DNA of 18,712 nucleotides from Candidatus Aminicenantota bacterium. GTDB lineage: Bacteria > Acidobacteriota > Aminicenantia > S016-38. The notes beneath the pieces are model-generated. The model searched no databases and was not told where the DNA came from. It was given only the letters and a program-made list of their open reading frames with translations. Shown in pieces: positions 1 to 6,641 of the stretch (position 1 is its first letter; every line of letters begins with the position of its first letter). A program made the translations under genes and the position numbers. The stretch lies in contig JAMOUL010000421.1 of the NCBI GenBank assembly GCA_027062035.1, positions 1 through 18,712 of the forward strand. The letters are read 5' to 3'.

Positions 1-2
1 TA

Positions 3-590
3 AGGGAAAAAAGAAAGCTCTTATGGAGACTGAAAAGAAGAGAACGGCTTCTAAAAAGGAAAAGAATGCTATTACAGAAAAAACTTCAGGAGATAGAACG
101 AAACAGGGAGAAAAAGGAACAGCTCTTAAAGGAACTTTCTTCAGTCAAAATAACCACCCCACCAAAGCAGGAAAGGGGAAAGTCATCTCTTGAAAAGGGT
201 AAACTCATCTGGCCTATCAGAGGAAAAGTGGTGAGAAAATTCGGTGTACAAATTCATCCTGTTTTTAAAACAAAGATAAAAAGCAACGGAATTGAAATCG
301 CCCCCTCCATAGAAGATTATAAGGTTCGAGCTGCTGCTGATGGAAAGGTGGCCTTTGTTTCCAGATTCAGGGGTTATGGAAGGGTAGTTATTCTGGACCA
401 CGGAGGAAGATATTACACGATTTACGGTCATCTAATGGATATATATGTAAAAAAAGGAGAAATGGTAAAAAAAGGACAGTTTCTCGGGAGTCTTGGAGAA
501 AGCAGTTTCTGGAAAGGAAGAACCCTGTATTTTGAAATTCGTTATGGGGAGGAGCCCTTAAATCCCTTGAGATGGCTCCCACGAAGATGA
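3..590 (+). CDS. envC: Murein hydrolase activator EnvC, C-terminal part (5' end outside window)
   Basis: The reading frame is open to the left edge, so the gene is 5'-truncated; 21 codons rich in Lys, Arg and Glu precede the first ATG (66) and look like the end of the coiled coil of EnvC. Numbering from that ATG, a LytM (peptidase M23) fold covers about residues 46-174. Catalytic positions are degenerate: the usual HxxxD after the Gly-Arg-His-Pro segment reads SNGIE (73-77), and the HxH of active enzymes reads TLY in GRTLYFEIR (151-159). The ending closely resembles the C-terminus of E. coli EnvC. Known for the family: such inactive LytM factors sit in the periplasm and activate amidases that split septal peptidoglycan. 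It heads an envelope cassette with a CtpA-like gene 13 bases downstream and yibQ after that, an order common in diderms. Confidence 0.9.
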   Translation, partial: REKRKLLWRLKRRERLLKRKRMLLQKKLQEIERNREKKEQLLKELSSVKITTPPKQERGKSSLEKGKLIWPIRGKVVRKFGVQIHPVFKTKIKSNGIEIAPSIEDYKVRAAADGKVAFVSRFRGYGRVVILDHGGRYYTIYGHLMDIYVKKGEMVKKGQFLGSLGESSFWKGRTLYFEIRYGEEPLNPLRWLPRR

Positions 591-596
591 TATTAT
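567..596 (+). promoter_or_regulatory. Putative promoter for the CtpA-like gene, inside the end of envC
   Basis: TTGAGA (567-572), an 18-base spacer and TATTAT (591-596, 5 of 6 consensus bases) stand 7 bases before the ATG at 604. No Shine-Dalgarno sequence is present. The spacing would start the transcript at or next to the A of the start codon, so a leaderless mRNA is inferred. Confidence 0.45.
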
Positions 597-603
597 TCTA
601 AGC

Positions 604-1617
604 ATGAAAAAAATTATTCCTGTATTTGTGGTTCTCGCCCTTCTTCTCGGGTTCTCCCTGAAAAACCAGCAGGTAGAATTTATCGGGAGGGCCTTTTATT
701 ACATTCTCTATAAATATGTGGAAAAGCTCGAACCTGCAAAGGTTATAGAGAATGGTATAAGGGGAATGGCCAAAAGAGCCCATTCTTCTTTTATAGAATC
801 ACCGGTTGAAACTTACAAAAACAGAGATAAATTGCTTCTTCCCGGATTTCAGGCCTTCTATTCCCGGGACGCTATGATAATTAAGGAGGTTTTTAAGGAA
901 ACAGATGCCGAAAGGAAAGGTTTGAAGAAGGGAGATCTACTGGTAGAGGTGGATGGTTTTCCTCTCAGATTAGCAACTGCACGGGAAGCGCTATGGAGGC
1001 TTTATGGTGAAGAAGGCACCACAGTAACCCTGAGGGTTCTTAGAAAAATGAAAATTCACGACTTCAAAGTTGTCAGGGATTTTCCCCGCAGGGATTTCGT
1101 TCTCAAGAAAAAAAGGCTCATCATTTATCGGCTTTTTAAAGATACCGTAAACGAAATCAAAGAATCAATATTAAATCGCAAAAAACTTATAATAGACCTT
1201 CGTTATTTTATCGATGGTGACTGGAAGGCATCTCTGGCCCTGGGTTCCTATCTGGCCAGAAGAAAAACAACGGTACAGCTTATAAATGGAGAAGAAAAGA
1301 AGAGCTTCATATTCAGAGGAAACTTCCCTGGCAAAATTGTCATTGTTACAGACCACTCCTGCACAGGACCCTGTCTGGTTCTTGCAGCTCCGCTTCAGGC
1401 ATCGGGAATATCCTTACTTTCCCCTTCACAGGACCTTACAGGAGGATGTGCCCTTTCACCAATAAAATTTGAACAGAACAAACTCCTCCTCATCCCCACC
1501 ATAGGAATAAAGGTAAATGGAACGGATATTTGTAAGAAAAAAATTAAAACAACCATGGTAAAGGAAAAAATACTCATTAAGGAGGCAAGAGCAAGGCTTG
1601 AGGGAAGAAAGCTATAG
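604..1617 (+). CDS. S41/CtpA-like PDZ protein, probable inactive pseudoprotease
   Basis: The N-terminus (KKIIPVFVVLALLLGFSL) is a signal peptide or anchor, so the protein is placed in the periplasm. A PDZ domain spans about residues 78-147 with GLKKGDLLVEVDG (106-118). The following S41 core is recognisable through LIIDLR (195-200) and KIVIVTDHSCTGPCLVLAAPLQ-type strands near 244-265. Against CtpA/Prc, where Ser lies three residues before the Glu of SASE and Lys lies 25 residues later, this protein has Gly255 and Gly280. Both members of the Ser-Lys dyad therefore seem lost. Length is 337 residues, shorter than the usual 400 or more. Gene order envC-ctpA-yibQ supports a role in cell-wall remodelling, perhaps as a scaffold. 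The start has no Shine-Dalgarno sequence; see the promoter at 567-596. The alignment was made by eye. Confidence 0.8.
   Translation: MKKIIPVFVVLALLLGFSLKNQQVEFIGRAFYYILYKYVEKLEPAKVIENGIRGMAKRAHSSFIESPVETYKNRDKLLLPGFQAFYSRDAMIIKEVFKETDAERKGLKKGDLLVEVDGFPLRLATAREALWRLYGEEGTTVTLRVLRKMKIHDFKVVRDFPRRDFVLKKKRLIIYRLFKDTVNEIKESILNRKKLIIDLRYFIDGDWKASLALGSYLARRKTTVQLINGEEKKSFIFRGNFPGKIVIVTDHSCTGPCLVLAAPLQASGISLLSPSQDLTGGCALSPIKFEQNKLLLIPTIGIKVNGTDICKKKIKTTMVKEKILIKEARARLEGRKL
1579..1600 (+). promoter_or_regulatory. Shine-Dalgarno site that supports a TTG start for yibQ
   Basis: AAGGAGG (1579-1585) lies 12 bases before TTG (1598), inside the 3' end of the CtpA-like gene. The spacing is a little long, but no better start precedes the membrane anchor that begins at this codon. 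Confidence 0.5.
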
Positions 1618-2461
1618 AAATTTCCTCTTTCTGATTTTTCTCGTTCTTGCGGCAGGATCCCTGATTTACCTGGAAAGGTCCAGAATATCCAAACCCGAAG
1701 AAAAAAAATCTGCTCCTCAAAAAATTGAGAAGAAAATAGAGTTCGAGGAAAAATTTCCGGAAAAAAAGGAGATTCCTGAAAAAAAGAAAGAAAAGAAAGA
1801 GAAGGGGAAAATAAAGCTTGCGGTGGTAATAGATGATTTTGGCACAAGCCAGGAAGTTGTGTATATGATGGAAAACCTGCCCAGGGAGATAACCCCTTCT
1901 ATACTCCCTTTCAGACAATATTCAAGGTGGTCTGCCAAATACCTGAAGAAGCAGGGGTTTGATGTATTGCTGCATCTTCCCATGGAGCCAAAAAATCACT
2001 TTTTCAGAGAAGACAATATGCTCACTGTAAATATGACACGGGCACAGATGGAGAGATACCTTCAGCGCGCTTTAAGGGAAGTTCCGGGGGCTTCGGGAAT
2101 AAATAACCATGAAGGTTCAAAATTCACAGCCGACCCAATAGCCATTAAAAACTTATTATTTTTGTTAACGAATCGAAATATGTTTTTTCTTGATAGCAGA
2201 ACAACCAGGGATACTCTTGCCTATGAAACTGCCCGCACACTGGGCATAAAAACCTGCAAACGGGATGTATTTCTGGATAACGATCATAACATCAACTATA
2301 TAAAGGGCCAGTGGAGAAGCTTTTTAAAAAAGGCAAGGAAAAGGGGATTTGCTATTGCCATTGGCCATGCCAGAGCGGAAACCATAACCGCATTAAAAAT
2401 ATTGCTAAAGGAACTCCCTCCTCAATATACCCTCGTAAGGGTAAAGAAGCTGGCAAAGTAG
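1598..2461 (+). CDS. yibQ: Divergent polysaccharide deacetylase, YibQ family
   Basis: This 287-residue protein has an N-terminal membrane anchor (about 8-24), a long Lys/Glu linker (30-70), then the divergent polysaccharide deacetylase domain (Polysacc_deac_2). Visible family motifs are LAVVIDDFG with Asp79-Asp80, LLHLPMEP with His126, GINNHEGS with His171, FFLDSRTT with Asp199, KRDVFLD (221-227) and IGHARAET with His257. The acidic pair and histidines match the metal site of NodB-like deacetylases. The substrate is not known; the family is usually found with envC and ctpA and is thought to act on envelope glycans or peptidoglycan. The TTG start overlaps the CtpA-like gene by 20 bases, indicating translation in one operon. 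The stop lies 2 bases from the stop of the converging ElyC-like gene. Confidence 0.88.
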   Translation: MREESYRNFLFLIFLVLAAGSLIYLERSRISKPEEKKSAPQKIEKKIEFEEKFPEKKEIPEKKKEKKEKGKIKLAVVIDDFGTSQEVVYMMENLPREITPSILPFRQYSRWSAKYLKKQGFDVLLHLPMEPKNHFFREDNMLTVNMTRAQMERYLQRALREVPGASGINNHEGSKFTADPIAIKNLLFLLTNRNMFFLDSRTTRDTLAYETARTLGIKTCKRDVFLDNDHNINYIKGQWRSFLKKARKRGFAIAIGHARAETITALKILLKELPPQYTLVRVKKLAK

Positions 2462-2463
2462 GA

Positions 2464-3189
2464 TTATCTGAGTCTGTAGTAAACGATGCCAAGATACTCG
2501 TGGAGAGCGAGAAAGCTGGTAACCAGATACTCCCCATAGGGGAGGAGATATGAAATAAACGCCCCACTTCTATCAGTCCTGTAGTCGGTGGGAGCGGGGA
2601 CAACTTCTATTCCATGCCTTTTAAAGGCATAAACTGACCTTGCCATGTGAAAGGCAGAAGTAACGAGGACCGCTCTTTTCCATCCTCTCCCATTCATTAT
2701 TTTCTTCACCTCTATCGCCTGCTGCCATGTATTTATGCTGGAAGATTCCACAATAATGTCTCTGCCTCCCAGCCTTTCCATAAAAACAGCCATGGTTTCA
2801 GCCTCCGGAGGCCCGGAAGAGAAGAGCTTTCCCCCGCATACGATAACTGGAAGTCCGGTCTCCTTCTGAAGAATAAGGGCATACGCCGCCCTCTTTATTG
2901 AAGAATATCCTATGCAGAGACCATCCGGACAGTAATTGAAGCTTCCTCCCCCGAGCACCACAATAACGTCCGCTTTAATATCTTTCGGCTGGCTATACAG
3001 ATTCTCCAGAGGAAAGATTAGAAGTTCGGCCACAGCCTTCGTTGACAGGGAATATAGAAGAAGGGTACTGAGTATTAACATGGCAATAGCAAATTTCTTT
3101 TTCCTCTGGAATAAAAAGATTGAAATTAAAAGAAGCAAAACGAGGCCGCCAGGAGGAAAAAATAAAAAACTGAGTACTTTCTCAATCAT
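2464..3189 (-). CDS. ElyC/SanA/YdcF-like membrane protein (DUF218)
   Basis: Two N-terminal membrane segments (about 8-27 and 32-50) lead into a DUF218 domain. Family motifs are VVLGGG (77-82), the acidic PEAET (128-132), ESSSINT (148-154) and VTSAFHMAR (176-184). Total length of 241 residues is normal for ElyC/YdcF proteins. In E. coli, ElyC and SanA affect peptidoglycan or envelope precursor metabolism at the inner membrane; the chemical activity is unsettled, so an envelope role is inferred and fits the neighbouring envC cassette. There is no Shine-Dalgarno sequence before the ATG; TATAAA lies 8 bases upstream on this strand, suggesting a leaderless transcript. The gene is divergent from the pseudopilin gene across 42 bases. 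Confidence 0.85.
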   Translation of the reverse strand: MIEKVLSFLFFPPGGLVLLLLISIFLFQRKKKFAIAMLILSTLLLYSLSTKAVAELLIFPLENLYSQPKDIKADVIVVLGGGSFNYCPDGLCIGYSSIKRAAYALILQKETGLPVIVCGGKLFSSGPPEAETMAVFMERLGGRDIIVESSSINTWQQAIEVKKIMNGRGWKRAVLVTSAFHMARSVYAFKRHGIEVVPAPTDYRTDRSGAFISYLLPYGEYLVTSFLALHEYLGIVYYRLR

Positions 3190-3197
3190 GCTTTAAT

Positions 3198-3206
3198 TTT
3201 ATAACA
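3198..3206 (-). promoter_or_regulatory. Extended -10 promoter for the ElyC-like gene
   Basis: On the minus strand this reads TGtTATAAA, a TGn-extended -10 box, ending 8 bases before the ATG at 3189. No good -35 box is seen, as is usual for extended -10 promoters. A leaderless or nearly leaderless transcript is inferred. Confidence 0.45.
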
Positions 3207-3216
3207 TTCTTGCTTC

Positions 3217-3225
3217 TGTTAGAAT
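3217..3225 (+). promoter_or_regulatory. Extended -10 promoter for the pseudopilin gene
   Basis: TGtTAGAAT ends 6 bases before the ATG at 3232, and there is no Shine-Dalgarno sequence. The surrounding CTTCTGTTA is repeated exactly in the polyamine promoter at 6623-6631. A leaderless transcript is inferred. Confidence 0.5.
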
Positions 3226-3231
3226 AAGAGT

Positions 3232-3909
3232 ATGAAGGGAAAGGGGTTTACCATTATCGAGGTCCTTGTGGTACTTGCAATAGTAAGTATCCTGGCTGCA
3301 ATTCTGGTCCCTGCAGTGATAAAGAACATGAAGGATGCCTATATAGCAAGGACAAAAAACGAAACCATAGTGATTTCCTCGGCCATTCTCACCCTCCATA
3401 AGGATACTGGAAAATGGCCCTTTACAAATCTCCCTGGACCATCCGGAGGTGTGAATAGAACAGTTGGGGACATCTCCCACATACCAAAGGAGACTGCTCC
3501 AGAGGCAAGGCCTGGCGCAATAAACTGGGGGATTCTGGGGGAAGTAAAACCCCTCAGCGACTACCTTTTCTACAACAACCCGGACGAGAACTCAGGGCCC
3601 CTTTATCAGAATGAACCCGGAGAAGACTATCCGGTTAAGGGGAAATTTGCCTGGAATGGTCCCTACATAGATTATGAAATTCTTGATGACCCATGGGGAA
3701 ATTCTTATGTTATAAACGCAAGGTATTTTCCAGGCAATCCCCTGGCAGGGGAAATGGCCCTGGAACACAGGGTCTATGTTCTTTCAGCCGGACCGGATGG
3801 AATGTGGTCCACTGCCTTTTCTGACACGATAAACCGAATGACATCCCCCGGCGATTCTCCCTACGGAGATGACATAGGGTTTATAATACTAACCAATGGA
3901 AAATACTAA
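3232..3909 (+). CDS. GspG-like type II secretion pseudopilin
   Basis: The N-terminus is a type IV prepilin leader: a basic MKGKG, then the cleavage and methylation site G|FTIIE with Glu at mature position 5, then a hydrophobic helix to about residue 31. The C-terminal half carries the pattern of major pseudopilins: DDPWGNSYVIN (152-162), VYVLSAGPDG (181-190) and GDDIGFIIL (212-220), which in GspG form the calcium-binding end. At 225 residues it is longer than the usual 140-150; the extra length is a Gly/Pro/Asn-rich middle (about 65-145). Prepilin peptidase processing at the inner membrane is expected. No other secretion or pilus gene is in the window, so it is an orphan here. Its 3' end overlaps the PHP gene by 14 bases. 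A type IV pilin role is possible. Confidence 0.85.
   Translation: MKGKGFTIIEVLVVLAIVSILAAILVPAVIKNMKDAYIARTKNETIVISSAILTLHKDTGKWPFTNLPGPSGGVNRTVGDISHIPKETAPEARPGAINWGILGEVKPLSDYLFYNNPDENSGPLYQNEPGEDYPVKGKFAWNGPYIDYEILDDPWGNSYVINARYFPGNPLAGEMALEHRVYVLSAGPDGMWSTAFSDTINRMTSPGDSPYGDDIGFIILTNGKY
3882..3887 (+). promoter_or_regulatory. TATAAT box before the PHP-domain gene
   Basis: A consensus TATAAT lies 8 bases before the ATG at 3896, within the last codons of the pseudopilin gene. There is no Shine-Dalgarno sequence and no clear -35. It could be a leaderless internal promoter, or chance AT-rich codons. Confidence 0.3.
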
Positions 3910-4561
3910 GGGAATTTTTGATTTTCATACCCACACCTTCCTTAGCGATGGTGAGTATGGCCCCATGGAAACTGCACAGAGAGCCAGATCCAGGGGGTAT
4001 GTTCTGATAGGCTTCTCTGACCACGTTGACTTTGGAACCTTTGAAGACACAATAAACAAGTTAAAAAAAGCCGTTGAGGCCATAAACCGCTCTGAAATGG
4101 GAATAAAAGCCATGGTTGGGGTGGAGATTACCCATGTTCCTCCATCTCAGATAAGAGAAATGGTGCAGCTGTGCAGGGAAACAGGGGCACAATATACCAT
4201 CGTTCACGGAGAGACCCCCATAGAACCCGTTATAAAAGGTACAAACCTTGCTGCCATTGAAGCAGGCGCAGACATTCTTGCGCATCCGGGCTTCATAACA
4301 GAAGTAGAAGCCAGACTTGCGGCTGAAAATGGGGTATTCCTTGAGATTTCAGCAAGAAAAAAGCAGATGATAGCCAATGCCCATGTCATTGAGATGGCCA
4401 GAAGATCCGGGGCTCCTTTCCTTGTTAACAGCGATGCCCATGAAGATGCGCATCTTCTTACAGAGGAAACCCTGAAACAACTTTTAAAAGCTTTTGATAT
4501 AAAGGAAGAAGAACTTATTGCCAATATAAAGGAATTTCTCAAGAAAGTTTCCTATCTTTGA
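3896..4561 (+). CDS. PHP-domain phosphoesterase (histidinol-phosphatase-like)
   Basis: All the usual PHP metal ligands can be seen in order: FDFHTHTFLSDGE with His11, His13 and Asp18; GFSDHVD with Asp42-His43; GVEITH with Glu77; IVHGE with His104; LAHPGF with His130; and VNSDAHE with Asp180 and His182. This indicates an intact trinuclear metal site in a TIM-barrel hydrolase of 221 residues, a typical length for stand-alone PHP proteins. Family members hydrolyse histidinol phosphate, nucleotide phosphates or sugar phosphates; nothing in the sequence fixes the substrate and no histidine genes are nearby. The start lies inside the pseudopilin gene (14-base overlap). No Shine-Dalgarno sequence is present. 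Confidence 0.87.
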   Translation: MENTKGIFDFHTHTFLSDGEYGPMETAQRARSRGYVLIGFSDHVDFGTFEDTINKLKKAVEAINRSEMGIKAMVGVEITHVPPSQIREMVQLCRETGAQYTIVHGETPIEPVIKGTNLAAIEAGADILAHPGFITEVEARLAAENGVFLEISARKKQMIANAHVIEMARRSGAPFLVNSDAHEDAHLLTEETLKQLLKAFDIKEEELIANIKEFLKKVSYL

Positions 4562-4583
4562 TTTACTTGGAAACTCCCGGAAA

Positions 4584-4609
4584 TGTTACAAAATCTTATT
4601 GGGGGGTGG
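4584..4609 (+). promoter_or_regulatory. Putative extended -10 and Shine-Dalgarno site of the phosphoesterase operon
   Basis: The tail of the 51-base gap holds TGtTACAAA (4584-4592), a TGn-extended -10 variant, followed by GGGGGGTGG (4601-4609) just before the ATG at 4613. A start near 4599 would give a short leader with a G-rich ribosome site. This favours 4613 over the in-frame ATG at 4583, which would overlap the -10 box. Confidence 0.35.
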
Positions 4610-4612
4610 AAA

Positions 4613-5650
4613 ATGAGAAGATGCCTTGAAAAAAACCTGGAAGTGGTCCTGAGGGAAGGCAAAACCCTGGAACTCAGGGAAGATTCAAAACTTATAATCT
4701 TTAGCGATATTCACATAGGCGATAAAACAGAGGGAAGCGATGATTTTAAGGGAAATTGTGAACTATACCGTTGTGCACTTGAAGAATACTACAGGGAAGG
4801 ATTTTCCCTCATACTTCTGGGGGACTGCGAAGAGTTATGGGAATGTGACCTTTCCAGAACTATTATTGCCTATTCTGATATATTCGCACTCTATGCTAAG
4901 TTCATAAATAAAAAGAGGCTCTTCAGAGTGGTGGGAAACCATGATATAACCCTTACCTGTAAACACTACCTGGAAAGGGAAGAAGAAAAATTAAGGCGCT
5001 CAGGGAAGGAATCCCTCATAAAGTTCATTCCAGGGATAACAGGCTATCCCTTTGGGATAAAACTGAAATACGGTGAAAATACCATCGTTCTTATACACGG
5101 TCATCAGGGCGATTTTAAAAGCAACCAGCTCTGGAAACTCTCCAAACCAGCTGTAAAGTACTTCTGGAAGGGCTTTCAGATGCTTTTTAAAGTAGCCTCG
5201 GAAAGCCCTGCTAAAAAGCTGAAGAAGAGAGCGAAATACGAAAGGGACTACTACGATTGGGCAAGGAGACATAAGGTCATTTTGATAGCCGGACACACCC
5301 ACAGGCCAGCCTTTGCCTCAAAGACAAAAATTGACCGATTAATGGAAGAAGAAAGGAGATTGATGCGTTCTCTTGAAAGGGAAAGGGACGAAAAAAAAGA
5401 AAAGAAACTGCAGGAGATCAGAAGAAAAATAGAAAGGAAAATAAGGGAGGAAGGAGAAAGCGCCTATCTGGGTGATCTACCCCTATATTTCAACCCCGGG
5501 TGCTGTATTTTCCCTGACTCGGTAATAACAGGAATAGAAATTACAGGGGATGAAATCAGGCTTGTGGGATTCAAATTGAAGGGTTGCAAAATAAGCAAGA
5601 TCATCTATGAGAAGGGTTCTTTAAAAAAATATTTCAAGAGGATAGCATGA
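4613..5650 (+). CDS. Calcineurin-like metallophosphoesterase with a charged helical insertion
   Basis: The five metallophosphoesterase blocks are intact: SDIHIGD with Asp32 and His34, LLGDCEELW with Asp71, VVGNHD (106-111), IHGHQGD with His162 and His164, and AGHTHRP with His228 and His230. The arrangement resembles LpxH-type enzymes (GD followed by ELW, HGHQ, GHTHRP), but the protein has 345 residues against about 240 for LpxH. The added length is mainly a Lys/Arg/Glu-rich predicted coiled coil at 237-283, between the last metal motif and the closing strands. The substrate is not determined; a nucleotide or lipid pyrophosphate is possible. I chose the ATG at 4613 because GGGGGGTGG precedes it; an in-frame ATG at 4583 would add ten residues. 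The gene overlaps the next by 4 bases (ATGA). Confidence 0.85.
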   Translation: MRRCLEKNLEVVLREGKTLELREDSKLIIFSDIHIGDKTEGSDDFKGNCELYRCALEEYYREGFSLILLGDCEELWECDLSRTIIAYSDIFALYAKFINKKRLFRVVGNHDITLTCKHYLEREEEKLRRSGKESLIKFIPGITGYPFGIKLKYGENTIVLIHGHQGDFKSNQLWKLSKPAVKYFWKGFQMLFKVASESPAKKLKKRAKYERDYYDWARRHKVILIAGHTHRPAFASKTKIDRLMEEERRLMRSLERERDEKKEKKLQEIRRKIERKIREEGESAYLGDLPLYFNPGCCIFPDSVITGIEITGDEIRLVGFKLKGCKISKIIYEKGSLKKYFKRIA

Positions 5651-6597
5651 TAATAGATATTCATATTCACATAGCAAAACCGGGAAAACCCGGGGATGAG
5701 TCGTACTGGTCAGGAAAATTTTCGAGTTCCCCTGCCTTTATGTACATGGTTCTTCTGAGTGGAAACCTCTTTTCTCCCCTTACTGCTGAGGCCATAGAAA
5801 ACCACATATTAAGCATAATAGAAAATTCCCAAACTGTGGAAAAGGCCGTACTCTTGGCCCTTGACGAAGTCTATGATGAAAATGGCGAAAGGAGGCCGGA
5901 ACTCACCCACCTCTACGTGTCAAATTCATACATACGAAAACTCTCTGAAACCCACGATAAAGTCCTTAAAGGATATTCGATTCATCCACATAGAAAAGAT
6001 TTCAAGGAGCAACTTGCCAGGGCAAAGGAGGAAGGAGCTTTCCTTATAAAGCTCATCCCATCTTCTCAAATGTTCGATCCCTCTTCTGAAAAAATAAAAG
6101 GGTTCTGGAAAACCATGGCAGAGCTTTCCATCCCTGCTCTTTGCCACACCGGACCTGAGTATGCCATTCCCACATCTGATTCATCATATAACAAATACAA
6201 TGACCCTGAGTACCTAATACCTGCCCTGGATGAGGGTGCCACAATAATTGTGGCCCACTGTGCCACCCCATATTTCGGGGTATTCGATACCCCCTATGAA
6301 ATGCATTATTCTAATCTCGTAAAATTGTTCAACTCTGCAGAAAAAAGGGGATGGAAACTTTATGCAGATATATCGGCTCTGGCAACTCCCTTTCGTTACG
6401 AGTACATAAAAAGAATTCTCCGGGACCTTCCTCAGGAAAGGCTCCTTTTTGGCAGTGATTATCCTATTCCCATCTCCACAATGGGAATCGTTCCCCCTGA
6501 CAAAAATCCCCTGGACCTTTACATTTCCTTCCTTAAGGAAATGGGGTTCAAGGAAGGTGTGTTTCACAATGCATCTTCTCTGCGGGAGATGGTATAA
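5647..6597 (+). CDS. Metal-dependent amidohydrolase (amidohydrolase_2, COG2159 type)
   Basis: The protein has the TIM-barrel metal site of the amidohydrolase_2 group: DIHIH with His6 and His8, LIKLIP with Lys135, ALCHTGPEY with His167, IVAHCATPYFG with His204, and LLFGSDYP with Asp271. Length (316 residues) fits the family, which includes decarboxylases such as ACMS decarboxylase and various hydrolases, so the reaction cannot be named. Translation is coupled to the phosphoesterase by an ATGA overlap, so the two probably act together. The downstream 44 bases hold the palindrome and promoter of the polyamine operon. Confidence 0.85.
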   Translation: MIIDIHIHIAKPGKPGDESYWSGKFSSSPAFMYMVLLSGNLFSPLTAEAIENHILSIIENSQTVEKAVLLALDEVYDENGERRPELTHLYVSNSYIRKLSETHDKVLKGYSIHPHRKDFKEQLARAKEEGAFLIKLIPSSQMFDPSSEKIKGFWKTMAELSIPALCHTGPEYAIPTSDSSYNKYNDPEYLIPALDEGATIIVAHCATPYFGVFDTPYEMHYSNLVKLFNSAEKRGWKLYADISALATPFRYEYIKRILRDLPQERLLFGSDYPIPISTMGIVPPDKNPLDLYISFLKEMGFKEGVFHNASSLREMV

Positions 6598-6604
6598 TAA
6601 ATCC

Positions 6605-6616
6605 TGCCAGCTGGCA
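6605..6616. promoter_or_regulatory. Perfect 12-base palindrome, candidate operator
   Basis: TGCCAGCTGGCA equals its own reverse complement. It lies 13 bases upstream of the TATAAT of the polyamine operon, covering the place where a -35 box would be. This is the position of an activator or repressor site. A half site, TGCCAGC, recurs at 9769-9775 before the beta-barrel gene. The binding factor is unknown. Confidence 0.5.
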
Positions 6617-6626
6617 TAAAAACTTC

Positions 6627-6635
6627 TGTTATAAT
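6627..6635 (+). promoter_or_regulatory. Extended -10 promoter of the polyamine operon
   Basis: TGtTATAAT is a consensus -10 hexamer with TGn extension, ending 6 bases before the ATG at 6642. There is no -35 match and no Shine-Dalgarno sequence, so a leaderless transcript is inferred. The preceding CTTCTGTTA is shared with the pseudopilin promoter. Confidence 0.6.
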
Positions 6636-6641
6636 TTTCAA

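Noticed and set aside
1395..1918. Phe-rich open frames on the minus strand opposite the CtpA-like gene and yibQ
   Set aside because: They mirror Lys/Glu-rich codons of the real genes (TTT/TTC from AAA/GAA) and have no start signals.
2440..2480. Terminator between yibQ and the ElyC-like gene
   Set aside because: Only 2 bases separate the stops, and no GC-rich hairpin with a T-run can be seen around them.
4583..4612. Earlier in-frame ATG for the metallophosphoesterase
   Set aside because: It overlaps a likely -10 box and has no ribosome site, while GGGGGGTGG directly precedes the ATG at 4613.
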